From an uncultured Flavobacteriaceae bacterium (GTDB lineage: Bacteria > Bacteroidota > Bacteroidia > Flavobacteriales > Flavobacteriaceae): a stretch of DNA of 64,000 bases. The DNA lies in assembly GCA_947494325.1 (NCBI GenBank), contig CANLUS010000001.1, forward strand, positions 434,001 to 498,000. The letters are read 5' to 3'. The position numbers and the translations under genes are program-made. Below, one piece after another: positions 23,513 through 31,719 of this stretch. Positions within the stretch are counted from its first letter, which is position 1; the number at the start of each line of letters is the position of its first letter. Below the pieces are notes generated by a model that had not been told where the DNA came from, ran no database searches, and saw only the letters and a program-made list of their open reading frames with translations.

Positions 23513-25432
23513 ATGAAACTTCACATCTTATCTTTTTTTTGTCTTCTGAATTTATTTTCGAAAAATATTCAGGCTCAAAAAGACACACTCTCTATCAATA
23601 AAACCCTCAAAATAGCCAAACAATTAAGAATTACCCATCCAAAAAAGGCAGATTCGTTGAATAAAAAAATTATTGAATATTCAAAACAAATTGACTATCA
23701 GGCAGGTGAATATGAGGCAAATGTTGAATTAATGACCATCGAATCAACAGCAAGCGAATATGATATGGCAATAGAATACTGTCGTAATGCATTTACCATT
23801 GCGAAAAAAATGAATTCCGAAAAGAGGATAATTCATAGTCAAATAAATTTAGGTAAACTGCTAATTGACAAAGGTGATTTTAAAAAAGCTACTAAAATTT
23901 ACCTAGAAACTCTACCCCTTTCAATTAAAGCTCAAGATACTTTAGGCGTTATCACTATTAACCAAAATTTAGCTTTGATTTTTAGCAACTTAGAACAATA
24001 TTCAAAGGCTATTGAATATACAATCGAAGCGTTGAAATTTTCTATGCAAAGTAAAAACACAGAAAAGAGTGTTGAAAATGGATTAAACCTAGGGCTATTA
24101 TATACTGTAGTTAAAGAACCAAAAAAGGCATACGATCGATTTATAGAAATTGAACCATTGGTTAAAGAAATGGGAGATACAAGATATAGTTATCATCTAA
24201 ATAAGAATCTTGCAGGTTATTTTAATGAACATACTAATGATCTTGCTCAAGCTTTGAAATATGCTCAAAATTCGTATGATTTAATTAACAAAACAAGTTC
24301 TAAATACGAAATTTCATTTTGTTCAAATTTATTGGGAGACATATATCTCAAAAAAAGTGATGTGAAAAATGCTGAAAAATATAATTTAAATGCCTATTCA
24401 ATTTCTAAAGAAATAGATGCAAAATTCTTGGAAAGAAAAATAGTCTATAGTTTATCGAAAATTTACGCTTTTAAGAAGAGTTTTAAAGATGCTTATTTTT
24501 ACGCTAACAGTTTTAACTTGATGAATGACAGTCTCGTAAAAGAAGATAATAATAAAGTCATAAATACGCTAACTACAAAATTTGAAACTGAGAAAAAAGA
24601 CAAGGAAATAGCTTCCCAAAAATTACAACTACAAGAACAGAATAATGATATTCTGAAAAAGAAAAATCAATTTAACTTAGCTATTAGTGGAGGCGCGTTT
24701 TTATTTTTTTTGGGAATCGGAATATGGTTCTTTTTTAAACAACGTCATAAACTAAAAAATAATGAAATTTTAGCACTGAAAGGCCAACAGGAAGTAATAA
24801 AATTAGAATCCTTAATTGATGGTGAGGAAAAGGAGCGAAATAGGTTAGCTCAAGATCTTCATGATGGTATAAATGGAGATTTGGCAGTTATCAAGTATAA
24901 AATAAGTTCTATAGAATCCTCAAAATTTACATCTAAAGAAAAATCCTTTTACAATGACGCAATTGATATGCTCGATAATGCCGTCGATCAAGTACGTAGA
25001 ATTTCACATAATCTCGCACCACCATCTTTACAAAATTTTGATTTGATAGAAGCAATACAACAATTTTGTTCAAAACAAAATGCTTCCAATTCAGTTAATA
25101 TAAGTTATCAATATTTTGGAAACAGATTAAATTTAAAAAAAGAAAATGAAACTGCGATTTATCGAATTATTCAAGAACTACTAAATAATATAATAAAACA
25201 TGCCAATGCAACCGAAGCTCTGGTACAATTAAACAATCATGGCGATAAACTCAATATAACTGTAGAGGATAATGGCCTAGGGTTTGACCATAATAGTTCG
25301 ACAAACGGAATAGGTTTGCAAAATATAAAATCAAGGGTTAATTTTTTAAAGGCCAAATTAGATATTAATTCAAGTCAAAAAGGAACAACCTTTAGTATTG
25401 AAATTGATGTAACTAAAAATGATTTGATATGA
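23513..25432 (+). CDS. TPR-containing sensor histidine kinase (HisKA_3 type)
   Basis: 639 residues: signal peptide, about 350 residues of tetratricopeptide repeats (IYLETLPLSIKAQDTLGVITINQNLALI and similar), a coiled coil, one transmembrane segment (about 386-404), and a cytoplasmic kinase. The HisKA_3 motif LAQDLHDGINGDL has H450; the ATPase has QELLNNIIKHAN, DNGLGF and GIGLQNI. This is the usual partner of NarL-type regulators in Bacteroidota, with a periplasmic TPR sensor. Stop overlaps the regulator start (ATGA). Confidence 0.9.
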   Translation: MKLHILSFFCLLNLFSKNIQAQKDTLSINKTLKIAKQLRITHPKKADSLNKKIIEYSKQIDYQAGEYEANVELMTIESTASEYDMAIEYCRNAFTIAKKMNSEKRIIHSQINLGKLLIDKGDFKKATKIYLETLPLSIKAQDTLGVITINQNLALIFSNLEQYSKAIEYTIEALKFSMQSKNTEKSVENGLNLGLLYTVVKEPKKAYDRFIEIEPLVKEMGDTRYSYHLNKNLAGYFNEHTNDLAQALKYAQNSYDLINKTSSKYEISFCSNLLGDIYLKKSDVKNAEKYNLNAYSISKEIDAKFLERKIVYSLSKIYAFKKSFKDAYFYANSFNLMNDSLVKEDNNKVINTLTTKFETEKKDKEIASQKLQLQEQNNDILKKKNQFNLAISGGAFLFFLGIGIWFFFKQRHKLKNNEILALKGQQEVIKLESLIDGEEKERNRLAQDLHDGINGDLAVIKYKISSIESSKFTSKEKSFYNDAIDMLDNAVDQVRRISHNLAPPSLQNFDLIEAIQQFCSKQNASNSVNISYQYFGNRLNLKKENETAIYRIIQELLNNIIKHANATEALVQLNNHGDKLNITVEDNGLGFDHNSSTNGIGLQNIKSRVNFLKAKLDINSSQKGTTFSIEIDVTKNDLI

Positions 25433-26064
25433 TAAGAGTAATTATTTTAGATGATCATAATATGGTATTAAGAGGAATCGAAACAATGCTCGAAGATTCA
25501 AAAGGTATCGATATAGTTGCAACTTACAGTCAAGGTCTGGAACTATTAGAAAATATTGCTCGTGATGTGCCCAATGTATTACTATTAGATATCAATTTAC
25601 CAGATAGTAATGGCATAGATATATGTAAAAAACTTACAAAAGCACATCCAGAAATGGCGATTATTGCCCTATCAAATTATAGCGAGATAGGGTTTATAAA
25701 AAATATGCTAAGAAATGGTGCTAAAAGTTATTTATTGAAAAACACAGATAAACAGGAGTTAGTTAATGCGATTAGTGTTGTACATAAAGGCGGTACTTAT
25801 ATACCCAAAAACATCCAAGAAATATTACTTAATGATAGCATTGGTAATACATCTCAGATTACTTTTATTCCTAAATTAACAAGACGAGAAAAAGAAATTC
25901 TTGATCTCATTGCCAAAGAACATATCAATCATGAAATTGCAGAAATACTTTTCATAAGCACCAAAACTGTAGAGAGTCATCGTAACAACCTCATTCAAAA
26001 ATTAGGCGTGCGCAATACTGCTGGACTCATTAGAGTCGCTATTGAAAAGGGATTGTTATCTTAA
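25429..26064 (+). CDS. NarL/LuxR-type response regulator
   Basis: 211 residues: receiver with DD at 8-9 and phospho-acceptor D54 (LLLDINLPDSNG), then a LuxR-type helix-turn-helix (KLTRREKEILDLIAKE, TKTVESHRNNLIQKLGV). Overlaps the kinase gene by four bases, so the two form a pair. The matched blocks at 22434-22507 and 26123-26196, one before its own operon and one before the next, are the obvious candidate targets (inference). Confidence 0.93.
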   Translation: MIRVIILDDHNMVLRGIETMLEDSKGIDIVATYSQGLELLENIARDVPNVLLLDINLPDSNGIDICKKLTKAHPEMAIIALSNYSEIGFIKNMLRNGAKSYLLKNTDKQELVNAISVVHKGGTYIPKNIQEILLNDSIGNTSQITFIPKLTRREKEILDLIAKEHINHEIAEILFISTKTVESHRNNLIQKLGVRNTAGLIRVAIEKGLLS

Positions 26065-26122
26065 TTCAACTAGTCATAAAACGACTAATTAATACATTTT
26101 ATTCATGATATTATAAAAAGGT

Positions 26123-26196
26123 AGGGTTTACCCTGATTTTTAAAATCACATAGTTTACCTGATGTATAAATGATACTATTGCAGCAACTTGCACTT
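26123..26196 (+). promoter_or_regulatory. Shared operator/promoter block, copy 2
   Basis: Counterpart of 22434-22507 without gaps. It begins with the perfect inverted repeat AGGGTTTACCCT (26123-26134), followed by the common ACATAGTTTACCTGATGT and TTGCACTT. The NHL lipoprotein gene starts 22 bases after its end. Confidence 0.65.
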
Positions 26197-26217
26197 GTAA
26201 AATTTAAACTAAAAACT

Positions 26218-27477
26218 ATGAAAACTTTTTTTAAAGTAATTACATTCCTCATTATTCTTTTCCCAATATTGAGTTGCAGTGAAGATGAATCAACAGACCA
26301 AAACTTAACTCCAATCACCTCATTGTCGAATGTAAGCCCATTAAATGGTCCCAAAGGAACTGAAGTCACCATTAACGGCTCAAATTTCGGGACTAATCTA
26401 AACGCTATAAGTGTATTTTTCAATAACATTAGAGCTTCAATACAATCTTTCAGTGATACTGAAATCAAGGCAATTGTGCCTGACGGAGCCTTAACCGGTT
26501 TTATCACTATTATCGTGGATGGTGAAGAATTAACTGGACCAGAATTCACCTATGAATTTACAATTAACGTAAGTACATTTGCTGGAGATCGTCTTGGTTT
26601 TGAAGAAGGAAATGGGACAACGGCAAAATTCGCCGCTCCTAAAGGTATAGTAGCAGATTCTTTCGGAAATATATATGTAGCAGATCGGGGAAACTTTAGA
26701 GTACGAAAAATAACACCAGATGGGGATGTTTCTACCCTAGTAGGAAATGGAAGTTCAGGTATTCAGGACGGAGAAGGAGCAAGTGCAAGATTTGTTGGAG
26801 CAGAACAACTTACAATTGACACCTCTGATAATTTATATCTTACTGACGAATCATTTGGGTCCATTCGAAAAATAACCCCAACAGGAATAGTGACCACGTT
26901 AATTGACGGTCTTTCTTCTCCTACAGGAATAGTTGTTGACCAATCTGGAAATATTTTTTTCGCAGATGACCATAAAGTATTTAAAATCGACCTTAACGGA
27001 ACAACAAGTGTGTTAGCCGGCAGTGATCCTGGTTTTGCCGACGGTGTTGGAGTAAACGCTCAATTCGAAACCTTGAATCAATTGACCATTGACGCTTCTG
27101 GGAACATTTACGGTGTTGATAGAGAAAATCATAGAATACGAAAAATCACACCCGAGGGTGTGGTCACTACAATTGCGGGAAGTACGGCTGGTTTTGCCGA
27201 TGGCGCAGGAATTAGTGCACAATTTAATAATCCAACCGGCATTACAATCGATGCACAAAACAATCTTTACATTTCGGATTCTAGAAATCATAAAATAAGA
27301 AAGATTACCCCTAATGGAAATGTAAGTACTCTAGTGGGAAATGAAGCGGGTGATGTTGATGGCAATAAAGAAATTGCACAATTCAATGAACCCGAAGCAA
27401 TAGCTATTGATGATCAGGGTAATTTATTCCTCACGGATCTTGATAATTCTAAAATTCGCAAGATATCGTTTGAATAA
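26218..27477 (+). CDS. TIG/IPT plus NHL-repeat lipoprotein
   Basis: About 419 residues. Lipoprotein signal (LFPILSCSED), a TIG/IPT immunoglobulin-like domain (about 40-115: VSPLNGPKGTEVTINGSNFG), then five NHL repeats of about 50-55 residues with the pattern GIxxDxxGNIYVADxxNxRxRKITPxG, forming a beta-propeller. Such proteins sit on the outer membrane of Bacteroidota and are thought to bind ligands or partners. The ATG at 26218 places the signal at the N-terminus. It is followed by the lipase gene after 33 bases. Confidence 0.88.
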   Translation: MKTFFKVITFLIILFPILSCSEDESTDQNLTPITSLSNVSPLNGPKGTEVTINGSNFGTNLNAISVFFNNIRASIQSFSDTEIKAIVPDGALTGFITIIVDGEELTGPEFTYEFTINVSTFAGDRLGFEEGNGTTAKFAAPKGIVADSFGNIYVADRGNFRVRKITPDGDVSTLVGNGSSGIQDGEGASARFVGAEQLTIDTSDNLYLTDESFGSIRKITPTGIVTTLIDGLSSPTGIVVDQSGNIFFADDHKVFKIDLNGTTSVLAGSDPGFADGVGVNAQFETLNQLTIDASGNIYGVDRENHRIRKITPEGVVTTIAGSTAGFADGAGISAQFNNPTGITIDAQNNLYISDSRNHKIRKITPNGNVSTLVGNEAGDVDGNKEIAQFNEPEAIAIDDQGNLFLTDLDNSKIRKISFE

Positions 27478-27510
27478 ATACTGCAAAAAAAATAGACAAA
27501 AATAAATATT

Positions 27511-29232
27511 ATGAGAATGAAAATAATAACATCAAGTATCTTGTTGTTGCTGATAAATTTTCAGCTACAATCCCAAAAAATGTCTTCAAACGAAATTAAT
27601 TGTTTTGATAATTTCGAATATAATGATTCAGGAAATAATTTAATAAATACGTATTTACTGGCTATGCTTAATTATAAAATGACACCTCAAAATTTATTGG
27701 GACTAGAAAGTGGGAATGCAGCAGAAGCAGTTGCTCTTTCTCGAAGCAATAGTGATTTTGAAATTGAGTTTAAAAGTCGTTTAGAGAAATGGTTCAATCT
27801 TAATAAACATAACCAAGTAATTAAAGGTCTACAAAAGAAAAAAGTCGGTATAAATAAAAGAAGAATTCAACCAGATAAAAACAGAAAAAATCAAAGTTCT
27901 ATTCAAAAAGGTAAAATGATCAACATTACTTCGAATCAAAAAGAAAAGTTAGTAATTGAATTTTTTCATGAATCCAATGGAAGGGGAATTGACCCTGAGG
28001 CGATGTTGATTTCAACTCAAAATTATATAATAATCGCATGGAGAGGCACCGACAGAGTTTCAAATACAACACCAATCGCTGGAAATGCTTTTTACGAGCT
28101 AGGTGAATGGATAGAAACCGACGCGAACATACGTTTTGTGAGGCCTCCAAATAATATTTCTGGAAGAGTTCATGCAGGTTTTGACAAAAGTGTTAGATAT
28201 GGTAATATTCTTAATAAAATGTCCAAAAGAATGCGCGAACTTGGAGTTGAAAATAAAAAATTATGGATTACTGGCCATAGTTTGGGAGGAGCACATGCTC
28301 AATTATCGGCATTATATTTTAAACGCTTATATAATATACAACCATTCGCGGTATATGCATATGCTTCACCTGCTATTGGAGATCAAACTTTAGCCAATTC
28401 TTTAGAGAAAATTCTTCCCTCCACAAAATTACAGCGTTTTACATATGGTTATGATCCTATTCCAAAATTTCCTACAGGAATGACCTTGCCTTACAGAAGA
28501 GCAGGAATTTTAAACTATTACAGTAGCGAACAAGGGAACAATAACTATCATTTTAACAAAAGTGAACATCTTGAATTTCCATCACCATTTATGTGTCATC
28601 ATCATGCGCATTGGTACGCTAGAGCTGCCTTTTTCGAATTGATCGATGTTCGACCGGATTTAGCAAACAACATCCCAAATGCGCCTCCAACCCCAACCGA
28701 AGCATGTAGCCCTATCGACATATTGTTAGGAGAAAATGATAGTAACATTGTACAAACCTTTTTTGGAATTGATCAAGATATGGAACCTGGCACATACTAT
28801 ATCATGAATGCAAAAACTAGAAAATATTTAAACATAAGAGTTAATGAAACCAACAAAAACGGGAAATCATTTAGTATGAATAACTTAAGCATTAATAACC
28901 GCTTTAAGTGGAACGTTGAGAACATTCCTGCCGGTCTATTAGGTGGATATATAATTAAATGTAAAAGTGGCAGCAAAGTAATTGACGCCGACAGAGGTAA
29001 TGTTGGAAGCAAAAATAGTGGAGTACAAACTTGGAATCGGTTGCCAGCTGCCCTTGGAATTCTTAGAAATCATCAAGAATGGGAAATTGAACGTTTAGAT
29101 AATGGAAGATTTCACATAAAAAATATGGCAAATAATCAATATATTCTCAAAGCTCTTGATAATGGGAGAGTTGTTTTAGATGTAAACAATGGGTTAAGAA
29201 GTGAATGGTTTTTTGTACTCATTGCAAATTAG
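27511..29232 (+). CDS. Secreted class 3 lipase with C-terminal ricin-type beta-trefoil domain
   Basis: 573 residues: signal peptide, a lipase_3 domain (about 140-320) with nucleophile S257 in GHSLGG and a likely acid in YGYDPIPKFP, then a C-terminal region (about 430-573) with GGYIIKCKSGSKVIDADRG and RFHIKNMANNQYILKA, the pattern of ricin-like lectin repeats. The domain pairing suggests an extracellular lipase or phospholipase targeted to a surface. A basic linker (100-135) precedes the catalytic part. Last gene of the island, co-directional with the NHL gene. Confidence 0.85.
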   Translation: MRMKIITSSILLLLINFQLQSQKMSSNEINCFDNFEYNDSGNNLINTYLLAMLNYKMTPQNLLGLESGNAAEAVALSRSNSDFEIEFKSRLEKWFNLNKHNQVIKGLQKKKVGINKRRIQPDKNRKNQSSIQKGKMINITSNQKEKLVIEFFHESNGRGIDPEAMLISTQNYIIIAWRGTDRVSNTTPIAGNAFYELGEWIETDANIRFVRPPNNISGRVHAGFDKSVRYGNILNKMSKRMRELGVENKKLWITGHSLGGAHAQLSALYFKRLYNIQPFAVYAYASPAIGDQTLANSLEKILPSTKLQRFTYGYDPIPKFPTGMTLPYRRAGILNYYSSEQGNNNYHFNKSEHLEFPSPFMCHHHAHWYARAAFFELIDVRPDLANNIPNAPPTPTEACSPIDILLGENDSNIVQTFFGIDQDMEPGTYYIMNAKTRKYLNIRVNETNKNGKSFSMNNLSINNRFKWNVENIPAGLLGGYIIKCKSGSKVIDADRGNVGSKNSGVQTWNRLPAALGILRNHQEWEIERLDNGRFHIKNMANNQYILKALDNGRVVLDVNNGLRSEWFFVLIAN

Positions 29233-29269
29233 AAATTCATTATTATCAAACCCTGAAAAGTCATTTGCT

Positions 29270-29311
29270 AGGGTGGGTCAAGGCTAATAATAAATTATGT
29301 AACAAAATGAA
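29270..29311 (+). repeat. Right copy of the diverged direct repeat bounding the island
   Basis: Matches 22348-22388 (35 of 41 positions, one gap). It lies between the convergent lipase and CPBP genes, where a promoter is not expected. Its first five bases also pair with ACCCT at 29250-29254, which could act as a weak terminator. Confidence 0.6.
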
Positions 29312-29375
29312 AACGTTCTAAAACAAGCTAAAGGCACCCAAAACTAAAGATTCGATCAACCTTTCATAGGCATCA

Positions 29376-30221
29376 TTATTTATTATTGTAAAAATCTCTT
29401 TTCATAATCCTAACAGCTGTTAATTGAAAGTCATTCCATCTCCAAATTAAAAGTGTTAGCAACAGAAAGATTCCATTAAAAATAAGAATAGAACTAATAA
29501 AAGGCACCCAAGAGTCAAATGTCTTGGTATTTGTAACATAGAAAAAACTATTACCTGTATCAGTCGCTGCTATCAAATATCGAGTTGCCCAATTATTTCC
29601 CAAATGAAGACCTATTGGAAACAACAACGTCTTCGATTTTAATAATGCAGTAGCAAATAGCATGTGACCGACTGGAATAGTAATAATTAAGAGAACAACC
29701 ATTCCTTTATTTTTTAAAATATTTACGTCTAGAACATGTATCAGCATAAATAAAATAGAAAAAATTATGTTAGCCTGTATAGTATTAGAAACTTCAATAG
29801 TCTTTTTATATAAATAACCTCTAAACAACAATTCCTCCACCGCAACTGTTGGTGAAATCGTGTACAATGCATATAACATAGTTGAATAATTTATAGATTC
29901 TGTTATCACAAATGATTCTCCTGTATATAAGGCTCTCGCATATTTTGCCCCGAAAAATGCTACCGCACCAATACACAAGCCGAGCGGTAAAAAAGCTGTA
30001 TTCCTTAAGCTTACGTTCAATCCAATTGCACCCAATGATTTTTTATCAATTTTAAACAATATTGATGTTGCAATTAATAAGAAAAAAGTAGATAGATATG
30101 GAAAATACTGCTTTAAAAAAGGGCTATCAATTATTCCGTTGAGCATAAGTGCTCCTCCAAATAGAATAATTGCGAAAGTGTATCGTGAAAGGAGCGGGTA
30201 TGCAGTAAATAGCTTCTTCAT
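29376..30221 (-). CDS. CPBP family intramembrane glutamic endopeptidase (second of two)
   Basis: 281 residues with about eight membrane segments and the CPBP/Abi motifs VEELLFRG, LIHVLD and GLHLGNNW, which supply the catalytic Glu-Glu, Arg and His residues of the Rce1-like family. Family members process prenylated proteins or peptides or confer bacteriocin self-immunity; the substrate is unknown here. Start overlaps the stop of the preceding CPBP gene by four bases. Confidence 0.87.
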   Translation of the reverse strand: MKKLFTAYPLLSRYTFAIILFGGALMLNGIIDSPFLKQYFPYLSTFFLLIATSILFKIDKKSLGAIGLNVSLRNTAFLPLGLCIGAVAFFGAKYARALYTGESFVITESINYSTMLYALYTISPTVAVEELLFRGYLYKKTIEVSNTIQANIIFSILFMLIHVLDVNILKNKGMVVLLIITIPVGHMLFATALLKSKTLLFPIGLHLGNNWATRYLIAATDTGNSFFYVTNTKTFDSWVPFISSILIFNGIFLLLTLLIWRWNDFQLTAVRIMKRDFYNNK

Positions 30222-30937
30222 GTTATTTCTTTCACTGGTTTTTCTGCAATGTTCAATTTACGTTTAACATATTGCTTTACAAATACGAGCGTAATAATAG
30301 ATGGGAGTAAGCCTTTTATTAAATTATAAAAAAGCCAGTTCCAATCGTTTAAGTTAATTTTAGATAATTCAATAAAAATTAACTCCCCATAAGGTGCTGA
30401 CTCATAAAATAGCGTCATCAAAAAGTTGTATCCCAAGTGAAACCCTAAAGCCATCATAATAGATTTCGTTTTACAAAAAGTATAGGCCCAAACATAACCA
30501 GTAAAACCAGTTATTAGAACGATATACAGCATAACAATGATTCTCTCTCCGGTTATACCATAAGAGAACACATGGTAAATCCCAAAGGCAAGAGCTGAAA
30601 GAATCATTGCTTTTTGCGAGCCAATTTTCTTAATAAGTAAATATAGAATTGCGCCTCTGAAGATCAAATCTTCAGTCATTGCCGACCTAATATGATATAT
30701 AAATGAGTTAAGGATGGTGTTGTAGTTAATAACATTATTTAGTTCCCAATCTACTTTCAATACAATACTTTCAGCATAAATGATAAGCACATTTGTGAGC
30801 ATTATGAAAAGGCATCCAATTATAAACTGCAACACTTGCTTTTGATTGGTCGCAATTCCTAAAACTTTTAAATTTTCTTTCCCAATAAAGCGTAAAAGCA
30901 CCCAAGAGATTACTATTATTACTAATAATCCTAACAT
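30218..30937 (-). CDS. CPBP family intramembrane protease (first of two)
   Basis: 239 residues, polytopic, with TEDLIFRGA, FGIYHVFS and GFHLGYNF. The first motif has Glu-Asp in place of the usual Glu-Glu, so activity may differ. The gene is in the same frame as the XRE gene before it, separated by one stop codon and 21 bases. Together with the next CPBP gene and the XRE regulator it forms a three-gene operon. Confidence 0.82.
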   Translation of the reverse strand: MLGLLVIIVISWVLLRFIGKENLKVLGIATNQKQVLQFIIGCLFIMLTNVLIIYAESIVLKVDWELNNVINYNTILNSFIYHIRSAMTEDLIFRGAILYLLIKKIGSQKAMILSALAFGIYHVFSYGITGERIIVMLYIVLITGFTGYVWAYTFCKTKSIMMALGFHLGYNFLMTLFYESAPYGELIFIELSKINLNDWNWLFYNLIKGLLPSIITLVFVKQYVKRKLNIAEKPVKEIT

Positions 30938-30958
30938 AAAATAATACGTTGTAAAAAA

Positions 30959-31528
30959 TTAAACTGACTTCGGTTTCAAAAAGGGAATAGATAACGGGTA
31001 ATAATATTGATGTGCGCTCAAGGCAGTCATCAAGCTCTTTATGCTAAAAAAAAAGCCGTAAAGAAAAACCGCTCCAGTACCAAAGAAATTATATCCCGGA
31101 ATTACGAAAAATAATATCAATGAAAATATGATGAGTAGGTCCACAGTGCAATGAAAATTAATTACGGCTCGTCCATGTTCATCGTAGATTCTATTATCCT
31201 CTGCTTTGTGGATCCAAAGAAATAGTGGAAACAATATATTGCCAAATGGAATGATGAAACCGAAAAAAGGTAATCCATGTAATAATAACATCCATTTTCT
31301 CGCAATAACCTCTTCATTTGGATCTTCTAAAACGATCAAGGTATCAACTTCTATATTTAATCCGGCTGCCAATAACTTTACTGTTTGCAGATGCGGTTGC
31401 ACCTCACCTTTTTCAATTCGTTGAATTGTCCGAACACCAACCGTAGTTCTTTCTGAAAGTTCTTCCTGCGTAAACCCTTTCAACTTTCGCTGATAACGTA
31501 AATTGTCTCTCAATGTTTGTTGTTTCAT
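30959..31528 (-). CDS. XRE-family regulator fused to a DUF4870-like membrane domain
   Basis: 189 residues. Residues about 5-62 are an XRE helix-turn-helix (LKGFTQEELSERTTVGVRTIQRIEKG). The rest has four hydrophobic segments and the DUF4870 signature DEHGRAVINFHCTVDL. It is thus a membrane-tethered DNA-binding protein. It heads an operon with two CPBP membrane proteases, which could act on it or on a shared client; this is inference. A minus-strand -7 box TAGCTTTG lies at 31555-31548. Confidence 0.85.
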   Translation of the reverse strand: MKQQTLRDNLRYQRKLKGFTQEELSERTTVGVRTIQRIEKGEVQPHLQTVKLLAAGLNIEVDTLIVLEDPNEEVIARKWMLLLHGLPFFGFIIPFGNILFPLFLWIHKAEDNRIYDEHGRAVINFHCTVDLLIIFSLILFFVIPGYNFFGTGAVFLYGFFFSIKSLMTALSAHQYYYPLSIPFLKPKSV

Positions 31529-31547
31529 AAGAATCTTTTTGTTGGTA

Positions 31548-31555
31548 CAAAGCTA
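31548..31555 (-). promoter_or_regulatory. -7 box TAGCTTTG of the XRE-CPBP operon
   Basis: Exact TAnnTTTG on the minus strand, 19 bases before the ATG at 31528. Confidence 0.5.
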
Positions 31556-31649
31556 TAGCGTTCTGTTGGTTTTTAGCACGTCATTTAAATGTCACCTATC
31601 TGTCAGTTAAAGTCTTTATAAGGGTTTAGAGCGCTAAAAATATAATTTT

Positions 31650-31707
31650 AAAACCAATTCATAAAAAAGACCAATCAAATGATCGGTCTTTTTTATGAAT
31701 TGGTTTT
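31650..31707 (-). terminator. Long perfect hairpin after asnB
   Basis: 23-base arms at 31650-31672 and 31685-31707 pair without a mismatch around a 12-base loop; the core is AAAAAAGACC with GGTCTTTTTT. It lies 13 bases after the asnB stop and works in either direction. Confidence 0.85.
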
Positions 31708-31719
31708 AACTATCTTTTA

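Noticed and set aside
26570-27470. Internal DNA repetition
   Set aside because: Explained by the NHL protein repeats; not a separate DNA element.
29250-29274. ACCCT...AGGGT inverted repeat as a third copy of the island operator
   Set aside because: Spacing is 15 bases instead of the compact palindrome, the core ACATAGTTTACCTGATGT is absent, and it lies between convergent genes; a weak terminator is more likely.
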